Shown here: one piece after another, positions 1 to 8,868 of the stretch
Numbering within the stretch: the first letter of the stretch is position 1
Layout of the letters: every line of letters begins with the position of its first letter
The notes under the pieces: generated by a model
Databases searched by the model: none
Told to the model about the DNA's origin: nothing
What the model saw: the letters and a program-made list of their open reading frames with translations, nothing else
Program-made: the position numbers and the translations under genes
From: Catellatospora sp. TT07R-123
GTDB taxonomy: Bacteria; Actinomycetota; Actinomycetes; Mycobacteriales; Micromonosporaceae
Assembly: GCF_018327705.1 (NCBI RefSeq)
Contig: NZ_BNEM01000001.1
Location: 434,001 to 498,000 of the forward strand
Direction: 5' to 3'
Length of the DNA: 64,000 bases

Positions 1-996
1 CCCCTTGGCCAGGTTGTACGGCTGCCAGCTGACCGCCCCGACCGACTGCTCCATGAGCATCCACGGCTGCCCGCCGGCCAGGCCCCGGGTCAGGTCGGCC
101 GCGAAGGCCAGCTCCGCGGTGGCGTCGCCGAGGCGGTGATCGAGGTAGTGGTCGTTGGCGACGAGGTCGACCTCGGGCGCCCAGGTCCAGTAGTCCAGGT
201 TGCGAATATGGGCCGTGACCATGAAGTTCGTCGTGATCGGCGCGTCGGTGTGCCGGCGCACGACCGCCACCTCGTCGAGGTAGTAGCCGAGCAGCTCGTC
301 GGAGCTGAACCGGTGGAAGTCCAGCAGCTGAGCGGGGTTGCGGGCCGACAGCGCCTGGCGGGGCGGCTGCACCTCGGACCAGTCGTCGTAGCGCTGGCTC
401 CAGAACGACGTCCCCCAGCTGTCGTTCAGCCCTTCGACGGTGCCGTAGCGCTTGTGCAGCCAGCGCCGGAACGCCTCGGCGGACTGCTCGTCGTAGCAGT
501 GCGCGTTGTGGCAGCCCAGCTCGTTGGAGACGTGCCAGAGCGCGACCGCGGGGTGGCGGCCGTACCGCTGCGCGACGCGCTCCACCAGGGCCAGCGCTCT
601 GCTGCGGAACACCGGCGAACTGGGGCACCAGGCCTGGCGGCCGCCCGGGTACCGGGTGGTGCCGTCCTGCGCCATCGGCAGGATCTCCGGGTGCCGGGTC
701 GACAGCCACGGCGGCGGGGACGACGTGCCCGTTCCCAGATTGATTTTGATCTTGTTTTCGTGGAGCAGGTCCACGATCTGGTCGAGACCGGCGAAGTCGT
801 ACTCGTCCGGCCGGGGCTCCAGGTGGGCCCAGCCGAAGATGTTGACCGCCACCAGGTCGACGCCCGCCTGGCGCATGAGGCGCATGTCCTCGCGCCAGAC
901 CTCGGGTGCCCATTGTTCGGGGTTGTAGTCGCACCCCAGGGCGATGCCGGAGACCGGCATCGGCGAGAAGACGCCCTGACCACGCTGTGCGGTCAT
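1..996 (-). CDS. GH42 beta-galactosidase (C-terminal part beyond the left edge)
   Basis: Glycoside hydrolase family 42 enzyme expected to release terminal beta-D-galactose from galacto-oligosaccharides. No signal peptide is visible, so it is probably cytoplasmic. The 332 codons present cover the TIM barrel: DYNPEQW near residue 23, the acid/base glutamate E159 in SNELG, and the nucleophile E316 in LMEQ. C124, C162 and C167 lie in regions where many GH42 enzymes bind zinc. Family members are about 650-700 residues, so about half is missing off the window. The ATG at 996 follows a GGAGG box (1006-1010) at good spacing. The gene diverges from a LacI regulator, and the first of two palindromes starts 26 bp upstream of the start codon, so LacI control is likely. 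Confidence 0.93.
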   Translation of the reverse strand, partial: MTAQRGQGVFSPMPVSGIALGCDYNPEQWAPEVWREDMRLMRQAGVDLVAVNIFGWAHLEPRPDEYDFAGLDQIVDLLHENKIKINLGTGTSSPPPWLSTRHPEILPMAQDGTTRYPGGRQAWCPSSPVFRSRALALVERVAQRYGRHPAVALWHVSNELGCHNAHCYDEQSAEAFRRWLHKRYGTVEGLNDSWGTSFWSQRYDDWSEVQPPRQALSARNPAQLLDFHRFSSDELLGYYLDEVAVVRRHTDAPITTNFMVTAHIRNLDYWTWAPEVDLVANDHYLDHRLGDATAELAFAADLTRGLAGGQPWMLMEQSVGAVSWQPYNLAKG

Positions 997-1021
997 CTCC
1001 CGTCCCCTCCTTCGAGTAGCA

Positions 1022-1085
1022 TGTGTGCACGTGTACACACGGCGCCTGGAGGTATCTCGGCCAGGCGTGTGTGCACGTGCACACA
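1022..1085. promoter_or_regulatory. Twin LacI-type operator palindromes in the GH42/LacI divergent region
   Basis: TGTGTGCACGTGCACACA at 1068-1085 is a perfect 18-bp palindrome. A copy with one mismatch, TGTGTGCACGTGTACACA, lies at 1022-1039. The copies start 46 bp apart, between the divergent GH42 gene (start 996) and the LacI gene (start 1136). Length, symmetry and position fit paired operators of the adjacent LacI protein, repressing both genes. The match to the LacI family is inference. Confidence 0.75.
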
Positions 1086-1135
1086 TTAGGGTCGGCGCCT
1101 ACGGCGGTCAAGAGCGGAAAAGTTAGAGTAGCGAC

Positions 1136-2158
1136 GTGCAGGACCAGGGCAGCCCTTCGAAGCGGGCCACGGCGCATGACATCGCGACCGCCGCGGGCGT
1201 CTCCCGGGGGACGGTCAGCCGCGCCCTCAACGGCGGCTACGTCTCCGCGGCCGCCCGCGCCGCCATCGCGGCCGCCATCGCCGACCTCGGATACGCACCC
1301 AACACCGCCGCGCGCAGCCTCGTCATGCAGCGCTCGCAGGCCGTGGGCTTCCTCGTGCTCGAACCACACACCCTGCTGCTGGAGGACCCGAACATCGGCG
1401 CGATCATGCTCGGCGCCAACGCGGTGCTGTCCGCCGCCGACTACCAGATGGTCAACCTCGTCGTCGACTCGGCCAAGGACACCGAGCGGATCACCAAGTA
1501 CCTCGGCGGACGGTTCGTCGACGGTGCCATCATCGTGTCGGCCCGAGCCGACGACCCCATCACCCGCGTCGTGGCGGAGCTGGCGCTGCCGGCCACCTTC
1601 GTCGGCCACCCGCCGAACCTCCAGCAGGGCGTCCCGTTCGTCGGGATCGACAACGTCGGCTCCGCGCGGGCGATCACCGAACGCCTCGTCGCCACCGGCC
1701 GGCAGCGGATCGGCATGATCGCCGCCGCCGTGGACCGCGACTCCGGCACCGATCGACTGACCGGCTTCCAGCAGGCACTGGCCGACCGCTTCGATCCGCG
1801 GCTGGTGGCGCAGGTCCCGTTCTACGACTACACCTCCGGCATGGAGGGCATGCGGACTCTGCTCGAACGCGACCCCCGCATCGACGGCGTCTTCGCCGCC
1901 TCGGACGTGGTCGCCGCAGGTGCGCTGCAGGTGCTGCGCGAGGCGGGCCGAGCGGTGCCGGCCGACGTCGGCGTCGTCGGCTTCGACGACAGCCCGTGGG
2001 CCCTGCGCACGACGCCGCCCCTGTCGACCGTGCACCAGCCGGCCAAGGACATCGGCGCCCGCGCGGCGGAGCTGGTGCTGCGGCAGCTGAAGGGCCAGCA
2101 GGTCGAAGCCACCGGCGTCTTCCTGCCCACCCCCGTGGTGTGGCGCGCTTCCGCCTGA
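1136..2158 (+). CDS. LacI-family transcriptional regulator (galactoside locus)
   Basis: A 340-residue LacI/GalR regulator. The N-terminal helix-turn-helix (about residues 10-60; AHDIATAAGVSRGTVSRALN, ending in the hinge-helix NTAARSL) is followed by a complete periplasmic-binding-protein-like effector domain with the usual C-terminal GFDDSPWA and LSTVHQP segments. The GTG at 1136 is the first start in frame; no strong ribosome-binding site is visible. It diverges from the GH42 gene, and the two palindromes between them are probably its operators, so it likely represses itself and the galactosidase until a galactoside binds. The ligand is inferred from context only. Confidence 0.92.
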   Translation: MQDQGSPSKRATAHDIATAAGVSRGTVSRALNGGYVSAAARAAIAAAIADLGYAPNTAARSLVMQRSQAVGFLVLEPHTLLLEDPNIGAIMLGANAVLSAADYQMVNLVVDSAKDTERITKYLGGRFVDGAIIVSARADDPITRVVAELALPATFVGHPPNLQQGVPFVGIDNVGSARAITERLVATGRQRIGMIAAAVDRDSGTDRLTGFQQALADRFDPRLVAQVPFYDYTSGMEGMRTLLERDPRIDGVFAASDVVAAGALQVLREAGRAVPADVGVVGFDDSPWALRTTPPLSTVHQPAKDIGARAAELVLRQLKGQQVEATGVFLPTPVVWRASA

Positions 2159-2242
2159 CCCGGGCACGCCCTCGGCCCGGCATGCGGGGCTGCCGCCCGC
2201 CCGCTCGGCCGAAGCCGGCGGGCGAGCAGCAGCCCGGACGGG

Positions 2243-5200
2243 TCATGGCCGGGTGCCGGTGACCTCCATCTCCCAGATCGAGTAGCCCCACTGCCCGGAC
2301 AGCTGGGTGCCCTGCATCCGCACGTAGCGGGTGTCGACGTTCAGGCCGATGTCGTCGCGGCCGCCGTCACCGGCGGTCTGGGTGTACACGTCGGTCCAGG
2401 TCTGGCCGTCGGGCGAGGTCTGGATCCGGTAGCCGCGCGCGTACGAGTCCTCCCACTGGATGCCGACGCCGGTGACGTGGCAGGTGGCGCCGAGGTCGAC
2501 CTGCACCCAGTTGGCCGCGTTCTGGTTGGCGCTCCAGCGGCTGCCGGGATTGCCGTCGAACGCCATCGCGGCGCTCTGCGCGGCGCTGGACTCCGACGAG
2601 GCCAGCGCGGGCCGGTTCAGGGCCAGGTTGCCGCTCGTGCCCCCGAAGGTCAGGTCGATGGTGACCTGCTGGTTGGCGCGCAGCGGCAGCACCCGGGCGA
2701 TGCCGCCCAGCGGCGAGCTCTGGATCGCGATGTTGCCGCTGGAGATCGACTGGATCCCGGCCCGCTCGATGAGGGTGAGGTTCTGGTCGATGGCCGAGGT
2801 CAGCGTCACCTTCGCGGTCCGGTTGTCGGTGTTCCAGTCCAGCCGGTCGATGGTGAACCGGCTCTTGCCGAGCATCCCGGTGACGGTGCCGCGGTTGAGC
2901 CCGTTCGGCACGGCCGGCAGCAGTTCGAGCGTGCCCGGACCGCTGGTGGCCAGCATCTCCATCATGATCGTCGGTACGGAGTTGACGACGTCGGTGGCGA
3001 ACACCCCGTGCGCGTTGTAGTGCGAGGTCGCCATGCTGGTGTAGTAGTAGTCGTCCTTGGCGAAGCGCAGCAGCTTGGCGCCGACCGACGCCGCGTTGTT
3101 CAGGTTCGCGGCGATCAGTGCCCCGTGCAGCAGGCCGTGGCCCGCGTTCTCGTAGCTGCCGCCGTCCTTGCGCTGCAGGAAGGCGCGGGCCGCGTTGTAC
3201 TGCGCCAGGTTCTTCTCCGGGGTGATCTCCTTGTACGGCCAGACGGGCATCAGGCCGCTGGAGTGCCGGTGCTGGTACTGGTTCTTGTTGGCCAGATCGG
3301 GCCAGGCCCACTCGGCCAGCGCACCGTCGTTGTTGATCAGGTAGGGCGGCAGGTTGTCCAGCCGCTCCTGCCAGACCGGGATCTTGGCCTGGTCCCGCCC
3401 GAGGGTCCGGCTCGTCTCGATCAGGGTGGACAGGGCGAACCGGGCGCCGGAGATGTCGTACACGGAGTTGACGGTCAGCGGAACGCCGCCCGCGGGGCGG
3501 TTCTCCGGGGAGATCGACCCGGCGAAGACGTACTTGCCGTTGCCGTCCTTGCGGACGAGGAAGTCCTCGTAGAAGTCGCCCATGTCGCGGATCAGCGGGT
3601 AGTACTGCTGCTCCAGGAAGGTCCGGTCCCCCGTGATCTGGTAGTACTCCCAGAACGGGTAGAGCAGCCAGGACTCGCCGCCGGTGACGTACTGGTACGG
3701 GTAGTCGAAGTTGATGTTGGAGATGAGGCCCTCGCCGTTGGGGGTGTTGCCGCCGGTCAGCATGCCGCGGGTGCCGAGCAGCTTCTGGGCGTTGGTGCGG
3801 AAGTCGGCCTGCCACTGCTTGTTGAGCCAGAAGTAGCCGGCCATGGCCTCGGGCATGTTGCCGATGTTGCCGCCGGAGATCTGCAGGTTGAGGTTGGCGT
3901 CGAGGTGGTAGTAGCCGTCCCAGCCGACGTTGCTGTCGCCGGTCCAGTTGCCGAGCAGGTCCGGTGCGGCCGTGGCGTTGCTGGAGCCGAGCAGGTGGTA
4001 CCGGCCGGAGTAGAACATCCGCTCGAACAGGGCCGCGTTCGGCACCGCCGCGGTCTTCTGCTCGGCGAGCAGCTGCTCGGTGGACTTGGCCCGGTCGGTG
4101 GCGCCGGCCCCGAGGTCGAGCGAGACCCGGTTGAAGATCGCCTGATGGTTGCCCACGTGCCGGCTGAGCAGGGTGTCGTAGCTGCCGGACAGGCCCGACA
4201 GCCGGGTCTGCAGCGTCTGGCGGTTCCACTCCGTCTCGGCGGTCACCCCGCCCTGGTAGGTGCCGTCGTAACGCTGGGTCTGCGACAGCAGCAGCACGTA
4301 GGTGGCGTTGGTGACCGACACGTTCGTGCCGCTCATCGCCTTGGTCCCGTCGGTCACGATCCGGGTGACGCCCTCGTAGCCCGCGTTGTAGGTGCCGGCG
4401 GCGTACTTGGCCCGCAGGTCGAGGAAGCCGGTGCTGGAGTTGTTGGTATAGGTGACGCCCTTGTTGATCAGGTTCATGCCCGGGTCGATGGACAGGCCGA
4501 GGGTGACGTTGAGGCGCTGCCCGGCCGGGGCGGGCAGGTACTGCACCGTGGCGCCGTCCACCCGGGACACGAACGAATCCCGCTTCCAGGTGCCCTTGTC
4601 GTCGGTCCAGTTGACCGACACCACGCCGGAGGCGTAGTCGGTGGACCGGGAGTAGTCGCGGATGGTGCCGCTGTCGGGCAGCTGGATCGTCATCTTGAAC
4701 CCGGGGTGCTTGCTGCCCTCGCCGCCGCCCTGGTATCCCTGCACGTCGGCGGCGAGCTGGTTGGCGCCCTGGTAGTTGCCCGACAGCAGCAGGTCGCGGA
4801 CGCGGTTGAGGTTGTCCGGGCTGACCGTGTTGAAGGTGCGGTGCGGCCGGGCCTCGGTCCGCGCCATGAAGAAGTCCTTGTCGTCGAAGACGACGGTGTC
4901 GTTGCGCGGGTTGCCGAAGACGATGATGCCCTGCTTGCCGTTGCCGGCCAGCAGCCCGTCCTCCCACGCGTCGTAGGTCTGCGGGTAGGTGGTCGACCGG
5001 GCGACGGTCGCGCTGCCGCCTCCGCCGCCGCCTCCCCCGCCGCCGCCGGCGTCGCCGTAGACCTCGAACTCGTACAGCGAGTAGCCCCACTGGGTGTTCG
5101 GGGTGACGCCCTGCATGCGCACGTAGCGGGTGGTCCGGCCGATCGTCACGGTCTCGGTGCCGCCGGTGCCGGTGGTGGTGGAGTAGACGTCCTGCCACTG

Positions 5201-5563
5201 GGTCGCGTTGTCCGACACCTGGAGCCTGTAGCCGCGGGCGTAGGCGGTCTCCCACTTCAGCACCGCCCGGCTCACGCTGAACGCGCCGCCGAGGTCGACC
5301 TGGATCCAGGCGTTGTTGTCGTTGCTGTGGTCGCTGGACCAGCGCGAGGTCGCGTTGCCGTCGATCGCCTTGTCGGCGGTCAGCGTGCCGTCCTGGTAGG
5401 AGGCGGTCGCGCGGGCGCTCGCGCTCAGGGCCAGGTTCGACTCGGCAGCCTGGGCGGCCGTGGTGAACGTGGTCGAGGCGAGGACGAGCACCGCGCCGAG
5501 GGTCGCGCCGAGCAGCCGCCGGGCGACGGGGGCCGGCGCTGATCGGAGCATGGGTCGGTTCAT
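2243..5563 (-). CDS. Secreted GH95-family glycoside hydrolase with two F5/8C (CBM32-like) domains
   Basis: About 1,106 residues. A signal peptide ending near AAQA is followed by an F5/8 type C carbohydrate-binding module (about residues 40-173), an 11-glycine linker, the GH95 N-terminal beta domain (DAWEDGLLAGNGKQGIIVFG), the (alpha/alpha)6 catalytic barrel and a second F5/8C domain (about 975-1105). GH95 enzymes are 1,2-alpha-L-fucosidases or alpha-L-galactosidases. The DANLNLQ segment (near residue 550) and the glutamate in SISPENRP (near 683) match regions that carry the catalytic Asn pair and acid in characterised members. The segment where they carry the assisting Asp reads ANLNNA, so activity should be tested. 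Start ATG at 5563 lies behind AAAGGGA. It is the distal gene of a probable two-gene minus-strand unit; exact substrate unknown. Confidence 0.85.
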   Translation of the reverse strand: MNRPMLRSAPAPVARRLLGATLGAVLVLASTTFTTAAQAAESNLALSASARATASYQDGTLTADKAIDGNATSRWSSDHSNDNNAWIQVDLGGAFSVSRAVLKWETAYARGYRLQVSDNATQWQDVYSTTTGTGGTETVTIGRTTRYVRMQGVTPNTQWGYSLYEFEVYGDAGGGGGGGGGGGSATVARSTTYPQTYDAWEDGLLAGNGKQGIIVFGNPRNDTVVFDDKDFFMARTEARPHRTFNTVSPDNLNRVRDLLLSGNYQGANQLAADVQGYQGGGEGSKHPGFKMTIQLPDSGTIRDYSRSTDYASGVVSVNWTDDKGTWKRDSFVSRVDGATVQYLPAPAGQRLNVTLGLSIDPGMNLINKGVTYTNNSSTGFLDLRAKYAAGTYNAGYEGVTRIVTDGTKAMSGTNVSVTNATYVLLLSQTQRYDGTYQGGVTAETEWNRQTLQTRLSGLSGSYDTLLSRHVGNHQAIFNRVSLDLGAGATDRAKSTEQLLAEQKTAAVPNAALFERMFYSGRYHLLGSSNATAAPDLLGNWTGDSNVGWDGYYHLDANLNLQISGGNIGNMPEAMAGYFWLNKQWQADFRTNAQKLLGTRGMLTGGNTPNGEGLISNINFDYPYQYVTGGESWLLYPFWEYYQITGDRTFLEQQYYPLIRDMGDFYEDFLVRKDGNGKYVFAGSISPENRPAGGVPLTVNSVYDISGARFALSTLIETSRTLGRDQAKIPVWQERLDNLPPYLINNDGALAEWAWPDLANKNQYQHRHSSGLMPVWPYKEITPEKNLAQYNAARAFLQRKDGGSYENAGHGLLHGALIAANLNNAASVGAKLLRFAKDDYYYTSMATSHYNAHGVFATDVVNSVPTIMMEMLATSGPGTLELLPAVPNGLNRGTVTGMLGKSRFTIDRLDWNTDNRTAKVTLTSAIDQNLTLIERAGIQSISSGNIAIQSSPLGGIARVLPLRANQQVTIDLTFGGTSGNLALNRPALASSESSAAQSAAMAFDGNPGSRWSANQNAANWVQVDLGATCHVTGVGIQWEDSYARGYRIQTSPDGQTWTDVYTQTAGDGGRDDIGLNVDTRYVRMQGTQLSGQWGYSIWEMEVTGTRP

Positions 5564-5590
5564 GGGTTCCCTTTCGGAGGCGAACCTGGC

Positions 5591-5620
5591 GTGGCCGGGC
5601 CTGCGGGCGGGCCCGGCCAC
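5591..5620 (-). terminator. Hairpin between the two secreted hydrolase genes
   Basis: GTGGCCGGGC (5591-5600) and GCCCGGCCAC (5611-5620) form a perfect 10-bp stem with a 10-nt loop, just after the stop codon of the upstream minus-strand gene and before the GH95 start. There is no T tract. It may be a weak terminator or a processing hairpin. Confidence 0.5.
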
Positions 5621-5630
5621 TGGCCGGGGA

Positions 5631-8525
5631 TCAGGCGGTGGCGAGGTCGAACTGCTCGGCGGTGCCGACGGTGTCGCTGCCGGCGAGCAGCGGCTGGGCG
5701 CCGCCGCCGGGTGCGGTCACGTACCTGTTGTTGACCGTCGCGCGCAGGCTGACGGTCCCGTTGGCGTTGGTGATCCGCTGGAACGTCTCCCAGGCGCCCG
5801 CCGAGGCGCGGTTGGCGATGAGGGCGGCCGCGCCGCCGTTCTCGGCGCAGACGTACATGCCGTTGGACTTGGCGCGCAGGGCGATGTTGCCGCCGCCCAG
5901 GTCGATCACGTCGAAGCGCTGTGCCGTGTCGGCGGTGCCCGCGTCGGCGATCAGCGGTGAGGAGCCGGCCGTGACGTAGCGGCTGTTGACGCGGGCGCGC
6001 AGGCTGGTGCCGGTGGCGCCGGTGGTGGTGACGCGCAGGGAGGAGATGGCGTCGTTGTTGCCGGTGCTGACCAGGTTGGGGTTGTCGGCGGTGAAGGTCC
6101 AGGCCGTGCCCGCGAAGCCCGCGTCGGCGTACCCGGTGACGGTGTAGCCGGACGGGACCCGGATCGAGGAGACGCTGTCGTTGGCGATGCCCGCCGCCTG
6201 CAGCTGTGCCAGGTCGTAGTTGCCGACCGCGAGGGTCGAACCGGTGCCCGCGTAGTTGGCGTCACCGTAGAACGTCGGCCCGGTGGCACCGCTGGCGGCT
6301 TCGCCGTAGACCTCGAACTCGTACAGCGAGTAGCCCCACTGGGTGTTCGGGGTGACGCCCTGCATGCGCACGTACCGGGCGGTCCGGTTCACGGCCACCG
6401 TCTCGGTGCCGCCGGTGCCGGTGGTGGTCGAGTAGACGTCCTGCCACTGGGTCGCGTTGTCCGACACCTGGAGCTTGTATCCCCGCGCGTAGGCGGCCTC
6501 CCACTTCAGCACCGTGCGGCTCACGTTGAATGATCCGCCCAGGTCGATGTAGATCCAGGCGCTGTTGTCGCCGCTGTGGTCGCTGGACCAGCGGGAGGTG
6601 GCGTTGCCGTCGATCGCCCTGTCGGCGGTCAGCGTCCCGTCCTGGTACGACGCGACCGCTCGCGCGCCCGCGCCCAGCGACAGGTTCGTCTCCCCGGCCG
6701 GCGGCGCGGGCGGGGTGGGCACGGTCTGGCCCGCGGGCGGCCACAGGGTGAAGGAGTTGGCGCCGCTGCGGGCCTCGGCGAACGGCCCGGCCATGGTGTT
6801 GCCGGTGTTGATCGCGTTGCCGAAGAAGTCGGTGGTCACGTCGGCGGCGATGCTCTCGCCCGCCAGCGGGATGGTGCCGACGCGGGCGCGGGTGACCGGG
6901 GTGAGGCCGCTGATGCCGGTGGTGTTGAGGTCGAAGTTGAGCTGCAGGGACGTGTTCGTGGCCGTGTACCGCAGGTTGGACACGGCGTTGCTGACGTTGC
7001 CCTCCTTGACGTGGGTCTTGTTCGTCGCGTTGTTCGGCAGCGCCGAGCCCTGAACGAGGTTGTTGTACCAGTGGAACCGCTGCGTGGCGGTGTTGGCAGT
7101 CGACTCGTTCATGGTGCCGGGCTGGAAGTAGTACGCGTCCCGGCCGCCGCCGTCGATGTTGATGTTGCCGTTGTCGACGAACAGGTTGTTGGCGAACACG
7201 ATCCCGGTGGCGTCGAGCGTGCGGATGTCGCGGTTGCCGATGAAGACGTTGTTGTCGACGAGGACGGGCCCGAAGACGGCCTCGGCGTAGTATCCCCACG
7301 GGGCGTTCATGACGATGTTGCCGGTGACGCGGACGTTCTGGTTGCCCCAGTCGGTCCAGATGCCCGCGGAGTTGCCGCCCTGCGAGTTGCGGATGTAGTT
7401 GCCCTTGATCAGGCCCTCGTTCATGTAGTGGACCTTGATCGGGGCGGTCTCGGCGCCGCTGAACTCGTTGCGGTAGTTCGTGTCCTCGATCCGGTTGTAG
7501 AGCAGGTCGGAGTTCCACGAGAACACGCCCGCGATGCCGGACTGGCCGGACTTGGCGATGTAGTTGTTGCGCACGATGTGCGAGCCGTACTGGCTGGTGT
7601 TGTGGAAGTGGGTCCGGGTGTTGCCGGGCCGGTTGCCCGCCCACTCGTCGTTGCCGAGCCCGATGTCGATGCCGATGGTGCGGGCGTTGATCACGATGTT
7701 GTTCTCGATGATCCACCGCAGGCCGCCGTTGACGCTGATGGCGCCGGCCTGGCTGCGGGTCGGGCTGCTGGGGAAGTCGGAGTAGGTGTTGGCCGCGTGC
7801 TTGACGGTGAAGCCGCGGACGGTGAGGTAGCCCAGGCCCCACGCGTCGGGGGCGAACACCTGGCGGCGCACGTTGATCTCGGCGAGCCGGGCGTTGGGGT
7901 CGGCGGTGCCGAAGTTGGCGTAGATCGTGGTGTTGCCGCTCACGACCTCGGCGTACCAGGTGTCGGCGCCGTTCTGGACCTCGGCCAGCGTGCTCTTCTG
8001 CCGGTACGCCTGCTCGTCGAGGTAGACGTCACCGGCGGTGTAGACGGGGAAGAAGTCCCCGCCGCCGCCGTTGGGCTGCCTGGTGGCGTAGGGGTTGTAG
8101 GCGCCGAAGTAGCCGCTCGCCAGGGTGGCCCGCCAGACGTTGCCGCTGCTGCGGGTCCAGCTGTTGACCTCTTCGGAGCCCTTGATGACCACCTCGCCGT
8201 CACCGGCGTTGGTGTAGGTGATGCGGCTGGCCTCGTCGGTGCCGCCGCGAGCCGGCTTGACGGTCTCGCGGTAGAGGCCCGCGTGCACGATGACCGTGTC
8301 TCCGGGCTGGGCGTCCTGGGCCGCGCGGTTGATGGTCAGGTACGGCGCGGCCGAGGTGCCCGCGGCCGAGTCGCTGCCGTTCTTGGCGACGTGGATGGCG
8401 CGTCCGGCCGCGGCGGCCGGTGTGGCGAGCTGGGGAACGGCTGCTAGGGCCAGCGCCGTCAGGGCCACGGCGAGCAATCGTGTCCCGGCCGCGGGTACGG
8501 CCGAGCGGGGCGGTCTGCGGTACAT
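5631..8525 (-). CDS. Secreted parallel beta-helix protein with F5/8C, crystallin-like and fascin-like domains
   Basis: 964 residues. A signal peptide ends near PAAAAG. Then come a DUF1565-like entry (IHVAKNGSDSAAGTSAAPYLTI), a right-handed parallel beta-helix rich in Asn ladders (to about residue 600), an F5/8C module (about 618-738), a beta/gamma-crystallin-like domain (FYGDANYAGTG, two motifs, about 745-828), and a C-terminal three-repeat fascin-like beta-trefoil (ALRAKSNGMYVCAE). The helix architecture resembles GH141 and related polysaccharide-acting enzymes, but the catalytic family is not certain. ATG at 8525 is preferred over GTG at 8531 because GAGGAG lies five bases upstream of it. 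An AT-rich motif 240 bp upstream is shared with the mannoside operon, suggesting common control. Confidence 0.85.
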   Translation of the reverse strand: MYRRPPRSAVPAAGTRLLAVALTALALAAVPQLATPAAAAGRAIHVAKNGSDSAAGTSAAPYLTINRAAQDAQPGDTVIVHAGLYRETVKPARGGTDEASRITYTNAGDGEVVIKGSEEVNSWTRSSGNVWRATLASGYFGAYNPYATRQPNGGGGDFFPVYTAGDVYLDEQAYRQKSTLAEVQNGADTWYAEVVSGNTTIYANFGTADPNARLAEINVRRQVFAPDAWGLGYLTVRGFTVKHAANTYSDFPSSPTRSQAGAISVNGGLRWIIENNIVINARTIGIDIGLGNDEWAGNRPGNTRTHFHNTSQYGSHIVRNNYIAKSGQSGIAGVFSWNSDLLYNRIEDTNYRNEFSGAETAPIKVHYMNEGLIKGNYIRNSQGGNSAGIWTDWGNQNVRVTGNIVMNAPWGYYAEAVFGPVLVDNNVFIGNRDIRTLDATGIVFANNLFVDNGNINIDGGGRDAYYFQPGTMNESTANTATQRFHWYNNLVQGSALPNNATNKTHVKEGNVSNAVSNLRYTATNTSLQLNFDLNTTGISGLTPVTRARVGTIPLAGESIAADVTTDFFGNAINTGNTMAGPFAEARSGANSFTLWPPAGQTVPTPPAPPAGETNLSLGAGARAVASYQDGTLTADRAIDGNATSRWSSDHSGDNSAWIYIDLGGSFNVSRTVLKWEAAYARGYKLQVSDNATQWQDVYSTTTGTGGTETVAVNRTARYVRMQGVTPNTQWGYSLYEFEVYGEAASGATGPTFYGDANYAGTGSTLAVGNYDLAQLQAAGIANDSVSSIRVPSGYTVTGYADAGFAGTAWTFTADNPNLVSTGNNDAISSLRVTTTGATGTSLRARVNSRYVTAGSSPLIADAGTADTAQRFDVIDLGGGNIALRAKSNGMYVCAENGGAAALIANRASAGAWETFQRITNANGTVSLRATVNNRYVTAPGGGAQPLLAGSDTVGTAEQFDLATA

Positions 8526-8868
8526 GGGCACTCCTCATAGGTGGACGCGGTGCGGGCGGCCCGGCCGACCGTGGTCGGGCCGCGCCGCTGGGCCGGAGGT
8601 CCCGGATGTGCGTCGCACCGGGCGGTGGGGCCGCCGGTGCTCGGGCGATGGGGGGCGGGTGTGCACGGCGCGTGCCCTGGAGAGCGATGTGGACGTCAGG
8701 CATGCGTCGGTGGGGGGCGGCGGGTCCGGCACCGGCACCGCGTACAGGGTTTCTGCGGGGTTACATTATTAATCTATGATTCAACCGGCCGTCAAGAGCC
8801 ACATCGGACTGACGGCATCCGGGCACGGCGAAGCCCGTCCCGCCGGCCCGGCGGACGAGCGGGGTTCC
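8526..8868. other. 343-bp intergenic region upstream of the beta-helix gene
   Basis: No gene was recognised here. The segment next to the beta-helix gene carries a short inverted repeat (GCGGCCCG 8556-8563 with CGGGCCGC 8576-8583), which would lie in a leader transcript. The distal end contains an AT-rich island (8761-8785), unusual in this GC-rich sequence, that holds the motif shared with 11038-11055. The ROK regulator gene ends just beyond it. Confidence 0.6.
8764..8781 (-). promoter_or_regulatory. AT-rich putative operator or promoter element, copy 1
   Basis: Read on the minus strand this is AATCATAGATTAATAATG. The core TCATAGATTAANAAT recurs at 11039-11053 upstream of the sugar-transport operon, in the same orientation relative to the downstream gene. 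It flanks the ROK repressor gene, so it is a good candidate for the ROK binding site. Part of it (TAATAAT) could instead be a -10 element. Confidence 0.55.

Noticed and set aside
5012-5045. GC-only microsatellite-like tract
   Set aside because: It encodes the poly-glycine linker of the GH95 protein, so it is explained by coding and not an independent repeat.
2477-5542. Long open frame of about 1,020 codons on the plus strand
   Set aside because: It is antisense to the GH95 gene. It is a low-complexity Val/Gly/Arg product caused by GC-rich third positions, with no domain.
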